Source: Streptomyces sp. SID9727 (GTDB lineage Bacteria; Actinomycetota; Actinomycetes; Streptomycetales; Streptomycetaceae). From it: 64,000 nt of DNA. Shown one piece after another: positions 34,097 through 45,780 of this stretch. The notes under the pieces were generated by a model that saw nothing but the letters and a program-made list of their open reading frames with translations, was not told the origin of the DNA and searched no databases. Location: positions 1-64,000 of the forward strand of contig NZ_JAAGNI010000182.1 in assembly GCF_010550605.1 (NCBI RefSeq), given 5' to 3'. The translations under genes were made by a program, and so were the position numbers. The stretch's first letter is position 1. Each line of letters starts with the position of its first letter.

Positions 34097-35122
34097 GTGA
34101 GCGAGATCAGCGTGTTCAGGGACTGCCCGGCCACCGGGATCGGATCCATGCCCGGGGGAGACGCCCGGGAGGCGGCCAAGACCGTCGCCGGCTCCTTCGG
34201 CGACGGCGAGGGCATGCCGTACCTGGCGGAACTCCCGGCGCGCGGGCCCGGGGCCGACATGACCGGTCGCACGGTCGGGCTGCTCTCCGAGCTGTACGGG
34301 CACGTCGAGCCGAGCGGCTGGCGGATCAGCGACCGGCCCGGCCGCGACACCCGCCGGGCCCGGTCCTGGCTGGGGGAGGACCTGGACGCCCTGGAGGAGT
34401 TCACCCAGGGCTACGAGGGCCCGCTCAAGGTCCAGGCCGTGGGGCCCTGGACCCTCGCCGCCGCCCTGGAACGCCGGGGCGGCGAGGCGTTCCTCGGCGA
34501 CCCGGGTGCCTGCCGCGACCTCGCGGACTCGCTCGCCGAGGGACTGCGCGGCCACCTCGTCGAGGTGCGGCGCCGGGTGCCCGGGGCGCGGATCGCCCTC
34601 CAGCTGGACGAGCCCTCGCTCACCGCCGTGCTGCGCGGCCGGGTCAGGACCGCCAGCGGCTACCGCACGTACCGGGCCGTGGACCGCCAGGTCGTGGAGG
34701 CCACCCTGCGCGAGGTCCTCGCGGCGGCCGGGGAGACCGCCACGCTCGTGCACACCTGCGCCCCCGAGGTGCCGTTCGCGCTGCTGCGCCGGGCCGGGGC
34801 GGACGGCATCTCCTTCGACCTCTCCCTGCTCACCGAGCGTGAGGAGGAAGCGGTGGGGGAAGCCGTCGAGGGCGGCACCCGGATGTTCTTCGGGGTCGTA
34901 CCGGGCACCGACCCGGCCTCGGGCCGATTGTCCGACCCGGGCGGTAGCGTCATGGGTGTCAGGACGCTGTGGCGCAGGCTGGGGCTGAATCCGGGGACTC
35001 TGACCGAGTCCGTGACGGTCACCCCCTCGTGCGGACTCGCGGGCGCGTCGCCCGGGTACGCACGGGCCGCGCTCGCCCACTGCGCCCGGGCCGCGAGATC
35101 GCTCGCAGACAACCCTGAGTAG
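34097..35122 (+). CDS. MetE C-terminal-like methionine synthase family protein
   Basis: 341 aa from GTG. This is the catalytic-barrel half of cobalamin-independent methionine synthase without the N-terminal half: TGIGSMPGGDAREAAKTVAG, LKVQAVGPWTLA, a substrate strand RIALQLDEPSL, the zinc-site segment TLVHTCAPEVPFALL, and the end TVTPSCGLAGASPGYAR. His and Cys ligands of the zinc site are present. Such short proteins may transfer a methyl group from methylcobalamin or methionine-like donors; the true substrate is unknown. ligA follows 30 nt later, so they may share a transcript. Confidence 0.88.
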   Translation: MSEISVFRDCPATGIGSMPGGDAREAAKTVAGSFGDGEGMPYLAELPARGPGADMTGRTVGLLSELYGHVEPSGWRISDRPGRDTRRARSWLGEDLDALEEFTQGYEGPLKVQAVGPWTLAAALERRGGEAFLGDPGACRDLADSLAEGLRGHLVEVRRRVPGARIALQLDEPSLTAVLRGRVRTASGYRTYRAVDRQVVEATLREVLAAAGETATLVHTCAPEVPFALLRRAGADGISFDLSLLTEREEEAVGEAVEGGTRMFFGVVPGTDPASGRLSDPGGSVMGVRTLWRRLGLNPGTLTESVTVTPSCGLAGASPGYARAALAHCARAARSLADNPE

Positions 35123-35137
35123 CGGGACGCTGGGTAA

Positions 35138-37369
<2,232 letters not shown>

Positions 37370-37599
37370 ACGGCCGCCGGCACGCGGCCGGCCTCACCCG
37401 ATCGGCGCATACCAGATGCTGACGGACAGTCGGTTCGCATTCGGGCAAGAGCGGTAGACCGCTGCCCGTAGCAGCCCTCCGCGGCCTACTGTGGTCAGAC
37501 GCGCCCTCGACCTTGGCCACCGGGCGGGGCCGGGACGCGTCGTGACCCGGAACGCATGCATCGGGTGACATCGGCATCGCCGGCTGTGAGAGGGACGGA

Positions 37600-39777
37600 A
37601 TGAAACCGACCGAGAGCGCCGCACCGGTGGCGCGGCTGCAAGGTTTCGCGGGACCCGCGCCCAAAGTGGGCGCCGTCCTGCTGGCCCTCGCCACGATCCA
37701 GCTCGCGACGGGCTTCTCCCGGGCCCTCGGCGAGGGGCGCGCCCTCTTCCCGGACGGCCGGGCCGGCTGGTCGCTGGCCGTCCTCACCGGCATCGTCGTC
37801 GGCCACCTCGTCGCGCTCGGCCGCGACCGCTGGTGGGGGGGCACCGGCTCCGGCGCCGCCCTCACCCTGGCCGTCCTGCTGCTGTACGGCTGGGTGCCCG
37901 CCGGTCTGGTCAGCCTCGTCGTGGTCGTCCTCGTCGGCGTGGCCCGCAGACACCGCTGGTGGCAGGGGCTGCTGCACGGCGCCGTGGACATCCTCGGGGT
38001 CGGCGCGGCGGCCCTGGTGCTCGCCGCGTTCGGCGAGGTGCCGTCCGTCGAGACGCCCTGGCGGCCACTCGACTGGGGCATCGACGCCGTCCCCGAAGTC
38101 CTGCTCGCCGCCTCCGCCTATCTGCTGGTGACCCGGGTCCTGCTGTGGTATTCGCGGGCCCAGCCCGGCGGTGGCCTGCCCACCGTCGCCCGCACCGCGA
38201 TGCTGCGCCAGGGTCTCGTCGCGGTCGCCCTGCTCGGCATCGCCCCGCTGATCTGCGTCGTCGCGATGGCCCGGCCGGTCCTGCTGCCGCTCTTCGCCGT
38301 ACCGCTGATCGCGCTCGACTCCACGCTGTGGATCGCCCGCGCCCGGGCCGAGGAGCAGCTGAAGGACCCGCTGACCGGGCTGCCCAACCGCCAGTGGCTG
38401 CTGGAGCGGACCTGGGCCGCGCTGGAGGAGGCGGAGGGCGTCGGCAACCGGGTCGCCCTGGTCCTCATCGACCTCGACCGCTTCCGGGCCGTCAACGACA
38501 CCCTCGGCCACCTGGCCGGCGACCGGTTGCTGCTCCAGATCGCGGAGCGGCTCCGGCTCGCCCTGCCGCGCGGCGCGGAGGCGGCCCGGCTGGGCGGCGA
38601 CGAGTTCGCGGTCCTGCTGCCCACCGCCGACTCCACCACCAGCGCCCAGCGCGTCGCCCGCCACCTGGTCGCCGAGCTGTCGTCCCCGCTCGACCTGGAC
38701 GGGCTGACCCTGGTCCTGGAGGCCAGCGCGGGCGTCGCCGTCTTTCCGGACCACGCGGTGGACGCGGAGGGGCTGCTGCGCCGGGCCGACGTGGCGATGT
38801 ACCAGGCCAAGCGGGACCGCACCGGTGTGGAGGTGTACGAGTCCAAGCGCGACAGCAACACCCCGGACCGGCTCGGCCTCCTCGGCGACCTGCGCCGCGC
38901 GCTGGACGCGGGCGAGGTGGAGCTGCACTACCAGCCCAAGGTCCGTTTCGACGGCCAGGTCGCCGGGCTCGAAGCGCTGGTGCGCTGGGTGCACCCGGAG
39001 CGCGGACGAGTGCCCCCGGACGAGTTCATCGCCATCGCGGAGTCCTCCGGGCTGATGCCGCACCTCACCGAGTACGTCCTGGAGACGGCGCTCGCCCAGG
39101 TCGCCCGGTGGCGGGCCCAGGGCCTCTTCGTCCCGGTCGCCGTCAACGTGTCGCCGCGCGACGTGCACACCCCCGGGTTCGCCGGCGGCGTCGCGGCCCG
39201 GCTCGCCCGGCACGGCGTCCCGGCGGGCGCTCTCCAGCTGGAGATAACGGAACACGTGCTGCTGGAGGACCCGCAGCGCGCGGCGGACACGCTCGCCGGG
39301 CTGACCGGGCACGGCGTGAAGATGTCCCTGGACGACTTCGGCACCGGGTACTCCTCGCTGGTCCATCTGCGCCGGCTGCCGGTCAGCGAGCTGAAGATCG
39401 ACCGCTCCTTCGTGGCGCGGCTCGCCATCGACCACGAGGACGCCGAGATCGTCCGCTGCACCATCGACCTGGCCCACTCGCTCGGCCTGCTGGTCGTGGC
39501 CGAGGGCGTCGAGGACGACGAGACCTGGGAGCGGCTGCGTGACCTGCGGTGCGACGCGGTCCAGGGCTGGCTGGTGGCGGCCGCGATGCCGCCCCAGGAG
39601 ACCACCGCCTGGCTGCGTGCCCGGGGCGAGCACGGGTGGCGCCGCCCGGCCGAACTCGCGGCAGCGGCGGGGGCGCCCGCCCCCGCTCCCGCCCCGGCGC
39701 CCGTAGCGGCCCCGGCGGCCGAGCTGGAACAGCGCCCCTCGGGCCGCCCGGCGGGCCCGCGTCCGGCGACGACGTAG
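37600..39777 (+). CDS. Membrane GGDEF-EAL cyclic di-GMP protein (RmdB-like)
   Basis: 725 aa from ATG with GAGAGGGACGGA upstream. About six membrane helices occupy residues 15-240 (LAVLTGIVVGHLVALG, LVSLVVVVLVGVA and others). GGDEF domain: LKDPLTGLPNRQWLLERTW and RLGGDEFAVLL near 332. EAL domain: HYQPKVRFDGQVAGLEALVRW near 458, QLEITEHVLLED, LDDFGTGYSSLVHLRRLP and ELKIDRSFV, all catalytic residues in place. Both activities are thus possible; the orthologous position in S. coelicolor is, from memory, RmdB (SCO5495), reported as a phosphodiesterase that affects development. The C-terminus ends in a Pro/Ala-rich tail. Confidence 0.92.
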   Translation: MKPTESAAPVARLQGFAGPAPKVGAVLLALATIQLATGFSRALGEGRALFPDGRAGWSLAVLTGIVVGHLVALGRDRWWGGTGSGAALTLAVLLLYGWVPAGLVSLVVVVLVGVARRHRWWQGLLHGAVDILGVGAAALVLAAFGEVPSVETPWRPLDWGIDAVPEVLLAASAYLLVTRVLLWYSRAQPGGGLPTVARTAMLRQGLVAVALLGIAPLICVVAMARPVLLPLFAVPLIALDSTLWIARARAEEQLKDPLTGLPNRQWLLERTWAALEEAEGVGNRVALVLIDLDRFRAVNDTLGHLAGDRLLLQIAERLRLALPRGAEAARLGGDEFAVLLPTADSTTSAQRVARHLVAELSSPLDLDGLTLVLEASAGVAVFPDHAVDAEGLLRRADVAMYQAKRDRTGVEVYESKRDSNTPDRLGLLGDLRRALDAGEVELHYQPKVRFDGQVAGLEALVRWVHPERGRVPPDEFIAIAESSGLMPHLTEYVLETALAQVARWRAQGLFVPVAVNVSPRDVHTPGFAGGVAARLARHGVPAGALQLEITEHVLLEDPQRAADTLAGLTGHGVKMSLDDFGTGYSSLVHLRRLPVSELKIDRSFVARLAIDHEDAEIVRCTIDLAHSLGLLVVAEGVEDDETWERLRDLRCDAVQGWLVAAAMPPQETTAWLRARGEHGWRRPAELAAAAGAPAPAPAPAPVAAPAAELEQRPSGRPAGPRPATT

Positions 39778-40059
39778 CGGCCTCCCGTACAGACGACGGA
39801 GCGGCCCCCTGCAAACCCTGTCCTCAGCCGTGTGGCCGACCCCATAGGATTGGGGGCCGGCGGCACATTTCCACCTGCCGCGCGACGCCTGGCACGCACG
39901 CTCGCCGCGTTGCCGAAACGCCCGAGTGGCTCCGCCACAAGGGCGCTCCGGCGCCTTGCGAGCGCACGCGCCAGACGCCGCGCGGCCCGTCCTCGGACGG
40001 ACGGTGGGGACGTGCCGCCGGCCCCGGCAAACCACACACCAACCCCTGAGGATCGCTGC

Positions 40060-40356
40060 ATGCCTGGCATCACGCGCGAGGAGGTCGCCCACCTCGCCCG
40101 GCTGGCGCGTCTGGAGCTGAAGGGCGAAGAGCTCGATCACTTCGCCGGACAGCTCGACGACATCATCGGCGCGGTCGCCCGCGTCTCCGAGGTCGCCGAC
40201 CAAGACGTACCGCCGACCTCCCACCCGCTGCCGCTGACGAACGTCATGCGGGCGGACGTCGTCCGTCCGTCTCTCACCCCCGAGCAGGCGCTCTCCGGCG
40301 CCCCGGCCCAGGAGCAGCAGCGTTTCAAGGTGCCGCAGATCCTGGGGGAGGACTAG
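40060..40356 (+). CDS. gatC: Asp-tRNA(Asn)/Glu-tRNA(Gln) amidotransferase subunit C
   Basis: 98 aa from ATG ([20 protein letters not shown]) with GAGGAT at 7-nt spacing. Family patterns: [32 protein letters not shown] and the C-terminal FKVPQIL. It stabilises the GatA-GatB complex. A CATAGGAT sequence near 39843 could be the operon -10. gatA starts 5 nt after its stop. Confidence 0.96.
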   Translation: MPGITREEVAHLARLARLELKGEELDHFAGQLDDIIGAVARVSEVADQDVPPTSHPLPLTNVMRADVVRPSLTPEQALSGAPAQEQQRFKVPQILGED

Positions 40357-40361
40357 CAGCC

Positions 40362-41864
40362 ATGACCGACATCAGCAGCATCATCAAGCTCACCGCGGCC
40401 GAGATCGCCGCGAAGATCGCCTCCGGCGAGCTCACCGCCGTCCAGGTCACCGAGGCCCACCTCGCGCGGATCGACGCCGTGGACGAGAAGGTGCACGCCT
40501 TCCTGCACGTCGACCGCGAGGGCGCGCTCGCCCAGGCCCGTGCCGTGGACGCCAAGAAGGCGGCCGGCGAGAAGCTGGGCCCGCTGGCCGGCGTGCCGCT
40601 CGCGCTCAAGGACATCTTCACCACGAAGGACATGCCGACCACCGTCGGCTCGAAGATCCTCGAGGGCTGGGTCCCGCCGTACGACGCGACCCTCACGCAG
40701 AAGCTGAAGGCGGCCGACGTCGTCATCCTCGGCAAGACCAACATGGACGAGTTCGCCATGGGGTCCTCCACCGAGAACAGCGCCTACGGCCCCACCGGCA
40801 ACCCGTGGGACCTCACCCGGATCCCCGGCGGCTCCGGCGGCGGCTCCTCCGCCGCCCTCGCCGCGTACGAGGCCCCGCTCGCCATCGGCACGGACACCGG
40901 CGGCTCCATCCGCCAGCCCGCCGCCGTCACCGGCACGGTCGGCGTCAAGCCCACCTACGGCGGGGTCTCCCGCTACGGCATGGTCGCCTTCTCCTCCTCC
41001 CTCGACCAGGGCGGCCCCTGCGCCCGCACGGTCCTGGACGCGGCGCTGCTGCACGAGGCGATCGCCGGGCACGACCCGATGGACTCGACGTCGATCGACG
41101 CGCCGGTCCCGCCGGTCGTGGAGGCCGCGCGCAACGGCTCCGTCCAGGGCATGCGCGTCGGCGTCGTCAAGCAGTTCTCCGGCGAGGGCTACCAGGCCGG
41201 GGTCGTCCAGCGCTTCAACGAGTCGGTCGAGCTGCTGAAGTCGCTCGGCGCCACGGTCGTGGAGCTGGACTGCCCGACGTTCGACCTGGCGCTCTCGGCG
41301 TACTACCTGATCGCGCCGTCCGAGTGCTCCTCGAACCTCGCCCGGTTCGACGCCATGCGCTACGGCCTGCGCGTCGGGGACGACGGCACGAAGTCCGCCG
41401 AGGACGTCACCGCGCTCACCCGCGAGGCCGGCTTCGGCGACGAGGTCAAGCGCCGCGTCATCCTCGGTACGTACGCGCTCAGCTCCGGCTACTACGACGC
41501 GTACTACGGCTCCGCGCAGAAGGTCCGCACGCTGATCACGCGCGAGTTCGAGCAGGCGTTCGAGCAGGTGGACGTGATCGTCTCGCCGACCACGCCCACC
41601 ACCGCCTTCCCGATCGGCGAGCGCGCCGACGACCCGATGGCGATGTACCTGGCCGACCTGTGCACCATTCCGACCAACCTCGCCGGCAACGCCGCCATGT
41701 CGCTGCCCTGCGGCCTGGCCCCCGAGGACGGCCTGCCCGTCGGGCTCCAGATCATCGCCCCCGCGATGAAGGACGACCGGCTGTACAAGGTCGGAGCCGC
41801 CGTCGAGGCCGCTTTCGTGGAAAAGTGGGGTCACCCGCTGATCGAGGAGGCTCCTTCGCTATGA
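40362..41864 (+). CDS. gatA: Glutamyl-tRNA(Gln) amidotransferase subunit A
   Basis: 500-aa amidase subunit that frees ammonia from glutamine for the tRNA-bound glutamate. The amidase signature holds the Ser-cisSer-Lys triad: [17 protein letters not shown] (Lys), [11 protein letters not shown] (cis-Ser) and [15 protein letters not shown] (nucleophile Ser). The mobile [13 protein letters not shown] segment and [17 protein letters not shown] are family-typical. Its stop overlaps the next start. Confidence 0.97.
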   Translation: MTDISSIIKLTAAEIAAKIASGELTAVQVTEAHLARIDAVDEKVHAFLHVDREGALAQARAVDAKKAAGEKLGPLAGVPLALKDIFTTKDMPTTVGSKILEGWVPPYDATLTQKLKAADVVILGKTNMDEFAMGSSTENSAYGPTGNPWDLTRIPGGSGGGSSAALAAYEAPLAIGTDTGGSIRQPAAVTGTVGVKPTYGGVSRYGMVAFSSSLDQGGPCARTVLDAALLHEAIAGHDPMDSTSIDAPVPPVVEAARNGSVQGMRVGVVKQFSGEGYQAGVVQRFNESVELLKSLGATVVELDCPTFDLALSAYYLIAPSECSSNLARFDAMRYGLRVGDDGTKSAEDVTALTREAGFGDEVKRRVILGTYALSSGYYDAYYGSAQKVRTLITREFEQAFEQVDVIVSPTTPTTAFPIGERADDPMAMYLADLCTIPTNLAGNAAMSLPCGLAPEDGLPVGLQIIAPAMKDDRLYKVGAAVEAAFVEKWGHPLIEEAPSL

Positions 41865-42106
41865 GCGCCGCCATGACCAAGAAGGCCAAGAACTTCAAGA
41901 AGTCGAAGACCGGGCTGTACGTGTCGATGGGCACCACCGCCTTCGGCGCGCTCAGCGTCGCCAAGCAGGCCAGGCTGGCCCGCTCGGACAACGACACGCT
42001 GCGCCTCATCGACGCCGCCGTGTCCGCCGCGGCGATCGTGACCGGCCTCGCGATCCTGTATCGCGAACTGAAGCGTCTCGGCGACGACGACGTACTGCTG
42101 GGCTGA
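41861..42106 (+). CDS. Small membrane protein between gatA and gatB
   Basis: 81 aa from ATG overlapping the gatA stop (ATGA). Basic head ([20 protein letters not shown]), then one hydrophobic helix ([18 protein letters not shown]) and an acidic end (GDDDVLLG). No domain known to me. It lies inside the gatCAB operon, 15 nt before gatB, and from memory such a gene is found there in other streptomycetes. A link to tRNA amidation is not shown. Confidence 0.75.
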   Translation: MSAAMTKKAKNFKKSKTGLYVSMGTTAFGALSVAKQARLARSDNDTLRLIDAAVSAAAIVTGLAILYRELKRLGDDDVLLG

Positions 42107-42121
42107 GAGGGAAAGTTTTCC

Positions 42122-43630
42122 GTGACTGTCATCGACCTGGAGTCGTACGAGGACGCCCTCGCGACGTACGACCCCGTCATGGGCCTTGAGGTCCATGTGG
42201 AGCTCGGCACCAAGACGAAGATGTTCTGCGGCTGCTCCACCGAGCTGGGGCAGGACGCCAACACGCAGACCTGCCCCGTCTGCCTCGGGCTGCCCGGCGC
42301 GCTGCCGGTCGTCAACGAGATCGGCGTGGAGTCCGCGATCAAGATCGGCCTCGCGCTGAACTGCGAGATCGCCGAGTGGTGCCGCTTCGCCCGGAAGAAC
42401 TACTTCTATCCGGACATGCCGAAGAACTTCCAGACCTCCCAGTACGACGAGCCGATCGCCTTCAACGGCTATCTGGACGTCCAGCTGGAGGACGGCGAGG
42501 TCTTCCGGGTGCAGATCGAACGCGCCCACATGGAGGAGGACACCGGCAAGTCGACGCACGTCGGCGGCGCCACCGGCCGCATCCACGGCGCGTCCCACTC
42601 CCTGCTCGACTACAACCGCGCGGGCATCCCGCTCATCGAGATCGTCACCAAGCCGATCGAGGGAGCGGGCGCACGCGCCCCCGAGGTCGCCCGGGCGTAC
42701 GTCGCCGAGCTGCGCGAGCTCATCAAGGCGCTCGGCGTCTCCGAGGCCCGCATGGAGATGGGCCAGATGCGCTGCGACGTCAACCTGTCGCTGCGCCCGC
42801 ACGGCACCGAGACCTTCGGTACGCGCTCCGAGACGAAGAACGTGAACTCGCTGCGTTCCGTCGAGCGCGCCGCCCGCTTCGAGATCCAGCGCCACGCCGC
42901 GGTGCTGAACTCCGGCGGCACGATCGTGCAGGAGACCCGGCACTTCCACGAGGAGGACGGCTCCACCACGGCCGGCCGCATCAAGGACAACGCCGAGGAC
43001 TACCGCTACTTCCCCGAGCCCGACCTGGTGCCGGTCGCCCCGGCCCGGGAATGGGTCGAGGAGCTGCGGGGCGGCCTCCCGGAGCTGCCGCGGGTCCGCC
43101 GCGCCCGGCTCAAGGAGGAGTGGGGCGTCTCCGAGCACGACATGCAGTCCATCCTCAACGCGGGCGCGGTCGACCTGATCGTCGCCACGACCGAGGCGGG
43201 CGCCCCCTCGGACCAGGCCCGGAAGTGGTGGATGGGCGAGCTGGCCCGCAACGCCAACGAGACCGGCCGCGGGCTGGACGAGCTCCCCGTCACCCCGGCG
43301 CAGGTCGCCCGGGTCGCCGAGCTCGTCGCCGCGGGCGACCTCAACGACAAGCTGGCCCGCCAGGTCCTGGAGGGCGTGCTCGCCGGCGAGGGCGACCCGG
43401 ACACCGTGGTCGAGAAGCGCGGCCTGAAGGTCGTGTCCGACGAGGGCGCGCTGTCCACCGCCGTGGACGAGGCCATCGCGGGCAACGCCGCCATCGCGGA
43501 CAAGATCCGCGGCGGCAAGGTCGCGGCGGCCGGCGCCCTGGTCGGCGCGGTCATGAAGGCGACCCGCGGCCAGGCGGACGCGGCCCGGGTGCGCGAGCTG
43601 ATCCTGGAGAAGCTCGGCGTCGAGGGCTGA
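42122..43630 (+). CDS. gatB: Aspartyl/glutamyl-tRNA amidotransferase subunit B
   Basis: 502 aa from GTG with GAGAGGGAAAG upstream. It phosphorylates and then amidates the tRNA-bound Glu or Asp. Motifs: [37 protein letters not shown], the zinc/ATP region [32 protein letters not shown] loop (reads [17 protein letters not shown]), and the C-terminal tRNA-binding YqeY-like domain ([18 protein letters not shown]). End of the gat operon, followed by a strong hairpin. Confidence 0.97.
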   Translation: MTVIDLESYEDALATYDPVMGLEVHVELGTKTKMFCGCSTELGQDANTQTCPVCLGLPGALPVVNEIGVESAIKIGLALNCEIAEWCRFARKNYFYPDMPKNFQTSQYDEPIAFNGYLDVQLEDGEVFRVQIERAHMEEDTGKSTHVGGATGRIHGASHSLLDYNRAGIPLIEIVTKPIEGAGARAPEVARAYVAELRELIKALGVSEARMEMGQMRCDVNLSLRPHGTETFGTRSETKNVNSLRSVERAARFEIQRHAAVLNSGGTIVQETRHFHEEDGSTTAGRIKDNAEDYRYFPEPDLVPVAPAREWVEELRGGLPELPRVRRARLKEEWGVSEHDMQSILNAGAVDLIVATTEAGAPSDQARKWWMGELARNANETGRGLDELPVTPAQVARVAELVAAGDLNDKLARQVLEGVLAGEGDPDTVVEKRGLKVVSDEGALSTAVDEAIAGNAAIADKIRGGKVAAAGALVGAVMKATRGQADAARVRELILEKLGVEG

Positions 43631-43647
43631 CGCGTTTCCGCGTGACG

Positions 43648-43679
43648 CGGCGGTGCACCCGGCCCCGGGTGCACCGCCG
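43648..43679. terminator. Shared terminator of gatB and the Ser/Thr kinase gene
   Basis: Perfect 15-bp arms CGGCGGTGCACCCGG (43648-43662) and its complement (43665-43679) with a CC loop, between two convergent genes. Confidence 0.8.
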
Positions 43680-43688
43680 TCGTGCGTC

Positions 43689-45533
43689 TCAGCGCTTCAG
43701 CACGGGGGAGCCCAGGGCCATGACGGCGCCGGAGCAGTTCTCGTCCACGCTGATGCGCAGCCGCAGGCGGTTCTCCACCTTCAGCGACAGCTTCTGCGGT
43801 TCGCCGAGCTCGATCGTGCCCGCCCAGAGGGGGGCCGTCTCGTCGTCCACCTTGATGGTGAGCCGCCCCGACTCCCAGTTGGAGCCGTCATCGATCCCGG
43901 CGGTGACCTCGAAGGTCTTCCACTCCCGGTTGAGGTCGAACTCCATGTACGGCGACGTGGTGCACTCCGGGGTGGCCAGGTAGGCGTCGTCGTACACATG
44001 CGTGTCGATCTTCGCCGAGCCCACCGTGAAGAGCTCCGGATCGGCCACGGTGCGCATCGTCGTCAGCGAGACCTCCGAGGCGTCGTCCACCGAGCCGGGC
44101 CCGGATTCCTCCGGGGACCCGGTGTCGGTCGCGCCGTCCTCCGCGCCCGGCTCCCCGGCCACGGGGGTCTCGGCTCCGGGCGTCTCCTCCTCCGTCGCGG
44201 GCGGGGTCTTCGGGGCGGACGACTTCGGGGAGGCGGTGCCCCCGGCCCTCGTCCTGTCGCCGTCGTCGTTCAGGGTCTGGAGGCCCCACGCGCCCAGCGC
44301 GGCGAGCACCACCACGGCGACCGCGGGAAGCGCGACCCGCAGCAGCCGGCGGCGCTTCTTCGGCGGCGGCCCGGCAGCGGAAGCGGGAGCGGGCACAGAG
44401 ACCGGCCCCGGGAAGGGCTCGGCGGCGTAGGCGGCGGTCGGTGGTCCCGGATTGACCGTGGTGGGCAGCGGCACCCCGGGGTCGTGGGACGCGGTGATCG
44501 GCGGCGGGAAGGCGGGGGCGTCCACCGGCGGAGGGGCCAGGGGGCGTGGCGGTACCGCCGCCGGCGGGGCGTCCCGTACGGACTCCGCCGACGAGGTCCC
44601 GGTGACCGTGGTCGACACCACCGCCGAGCGGAAGTCCTTCATCCAGGAGGACAGGCTCTCCGGCCGCTGCCCCGGTCCGGCCGCGCAGACGGAGAGAATG
44701 CGCTCGCGGCGCTCCGGGGCGGCCGCCGCCACCTCCGGCAGGGCACTCAGCGCGGCCCGCAGCTGCTCGGGCGTACCGGGCGGGGCCTGGCCGCTGATCA
44801 GGAAGTAGGCGATCGCGCCGAACGCGTACCGGTCGGTGGCCGGGCTCCGCTTGCCCTCGAAGACCTCCGGGGCGGCGTAGCCGGGGGTGAACCAGACCTC
44901 GGCCGTCTGGTGGTCCGCGGTGAGCTTGCTCAGCCCGAAGTCCACCAGCGTGGCCTGGCCGTGGGCGTCGACCATGATGTTGCCGGGGGAGAGGTCGCCG
45001 TGGACGACCGTGCGGCCTGACGGGGTGGCCCGGCCGCTGTGCAGCCAGTCCAGCACGTCCGCGATCTGCTCCAGCGTTCGCAGGACCTCGCGCCGCTCGG
45101 CGTGGGAGGCGAGGGTCCGTTCGGCGCGCCAGTCGCGCAGGTCCAGCCCGTCGACGTGGTTCATGACCAGGACCAGGGCGCGCCCGGCGGCCGTCGAGGC
45201 GTTGCCGGCGCCGTGGATCGGGGGCCCCTCGAAGTGCTCGCGGACGCCGACGACCCCCGGTCGGCTCACAAAACGCAGTAACTCGGCCTGTTCCCGCCAT
45301 TTCGTGCTGAGGCGCTGGAACTGCTCGACGGTGATCGTGGTCCTGGAGTCGAGCACCTTCACGACCACGGTCTCGGGTGCACCTTCCAGCTCGATCTCCG
45401 CCCGGTAGAGGACGGCCTCGCCGCCTCTGCCGATGGAATTGAGCAGGCGGTACCGGTCGGGTGCCGAATCCGGTCCGATGTGATGCGCGGCGCTGGTCAA
45501 GGATCCCCCCGGTGACGGTAGTTGGCGGTTCAT
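43689..45533 (-). CDS. Membrane Ser/Thr protein kinase with extracytoplasmic sensor
   Basis: 614 aa from ATG (MNRQLPSPGGSLTSAAHHIG). Kinase domain at 28-300: glycine loop GRGGEAVLYRAE, ATP lysine K59 (VVVKVLD), catalytic loop VHGDLSPGNIMVD (D180, N185; the usual Arg before Asp and the Lys are replaced by Gly and Ser), DFG at 198-200 and APE in GYAAPEVFEG. A Pro-rich linker leads to one membrane helix at about 398-418. The outside part (about 490-614) has CTTSPYMEFDLNREWKTFEV and RLTIKVDDETAPLWAG, a jelly-roll NPCBM-like pattern, a possible carbohydrate sensor. Divergent from the MMPL gene. Confidence 0.88.
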   Translation of the reverse strand: MNRQLPSPGGSLTSAAHHIGPDSAPDRYRLLNSIGRGGEAVLYRAEIELEGAPETVVVKVLDSRTTITVEQFQRLSTKWREQAELLRFVSRPGVVGVREHFEGPPIHGAGNASTAAGRALVLVMNHVDGLDLRDWRAERTLASHAERREVLRTLEQIADVLDWLHSGRATPSGRTVVHGDLSPGNIMVDAHGQATLVDFGLSKLTADHQTAEVWFTPGYAAPEVFEGKRSPATDRYAFGAIAYFLISGQAPPGTPEQLRAALSALPEVAAAAPERRERILSVCAAGPGQRPESLSSWMKDFRSAVVSTTVTGTSSAESVRDAPPAAVPPRPLAPPPVDAPAFPPPITASHDPGVPLPTTVNPGPPTAAYAAEPFPGPVSVPAPASAAGPPPKKRRRLLRVALPAVAVVVLAALGAWGLQTLNDDGDRTRAGGTASPKSSAPKTPPATEEETPGAETPVAGEPGAEDGATDTGSPEESGPGSVDDASEVSLTTMRTVADPELFTVGSAKIDTHVYDDAYLATPECTTSPYMEFDLNREWKTFEVTAGIDDGSNWESGRLTIKVDDETAPLWAGTIELGEPQKLSLKVENRLRLRISVDENCSGAVMALGSPVLKR

Positions 45534-45780
45534 AAGGTAGCCGCGCCGAATGGGGGAGCGGGGGCCGAAGTGCGTAACGGTGTGGGTGCGGGGCCGGAGT
45601 GGTCCGGCGAGCGGTGGTGTCGATGTCCCCCATAAGGGGATGCGCCCGCTGTGACCCTCCCCACGAATGGGGCAAATGATCTCGAATGGCTGCGAGAGTG
45701 GCCGTTCTCAGGTCATGCGTTCTCCCGCGGGCGGCTTCCGCCGGTCGGGAAGACCACGAACCCGCAGGGAGCGCGTCCCC

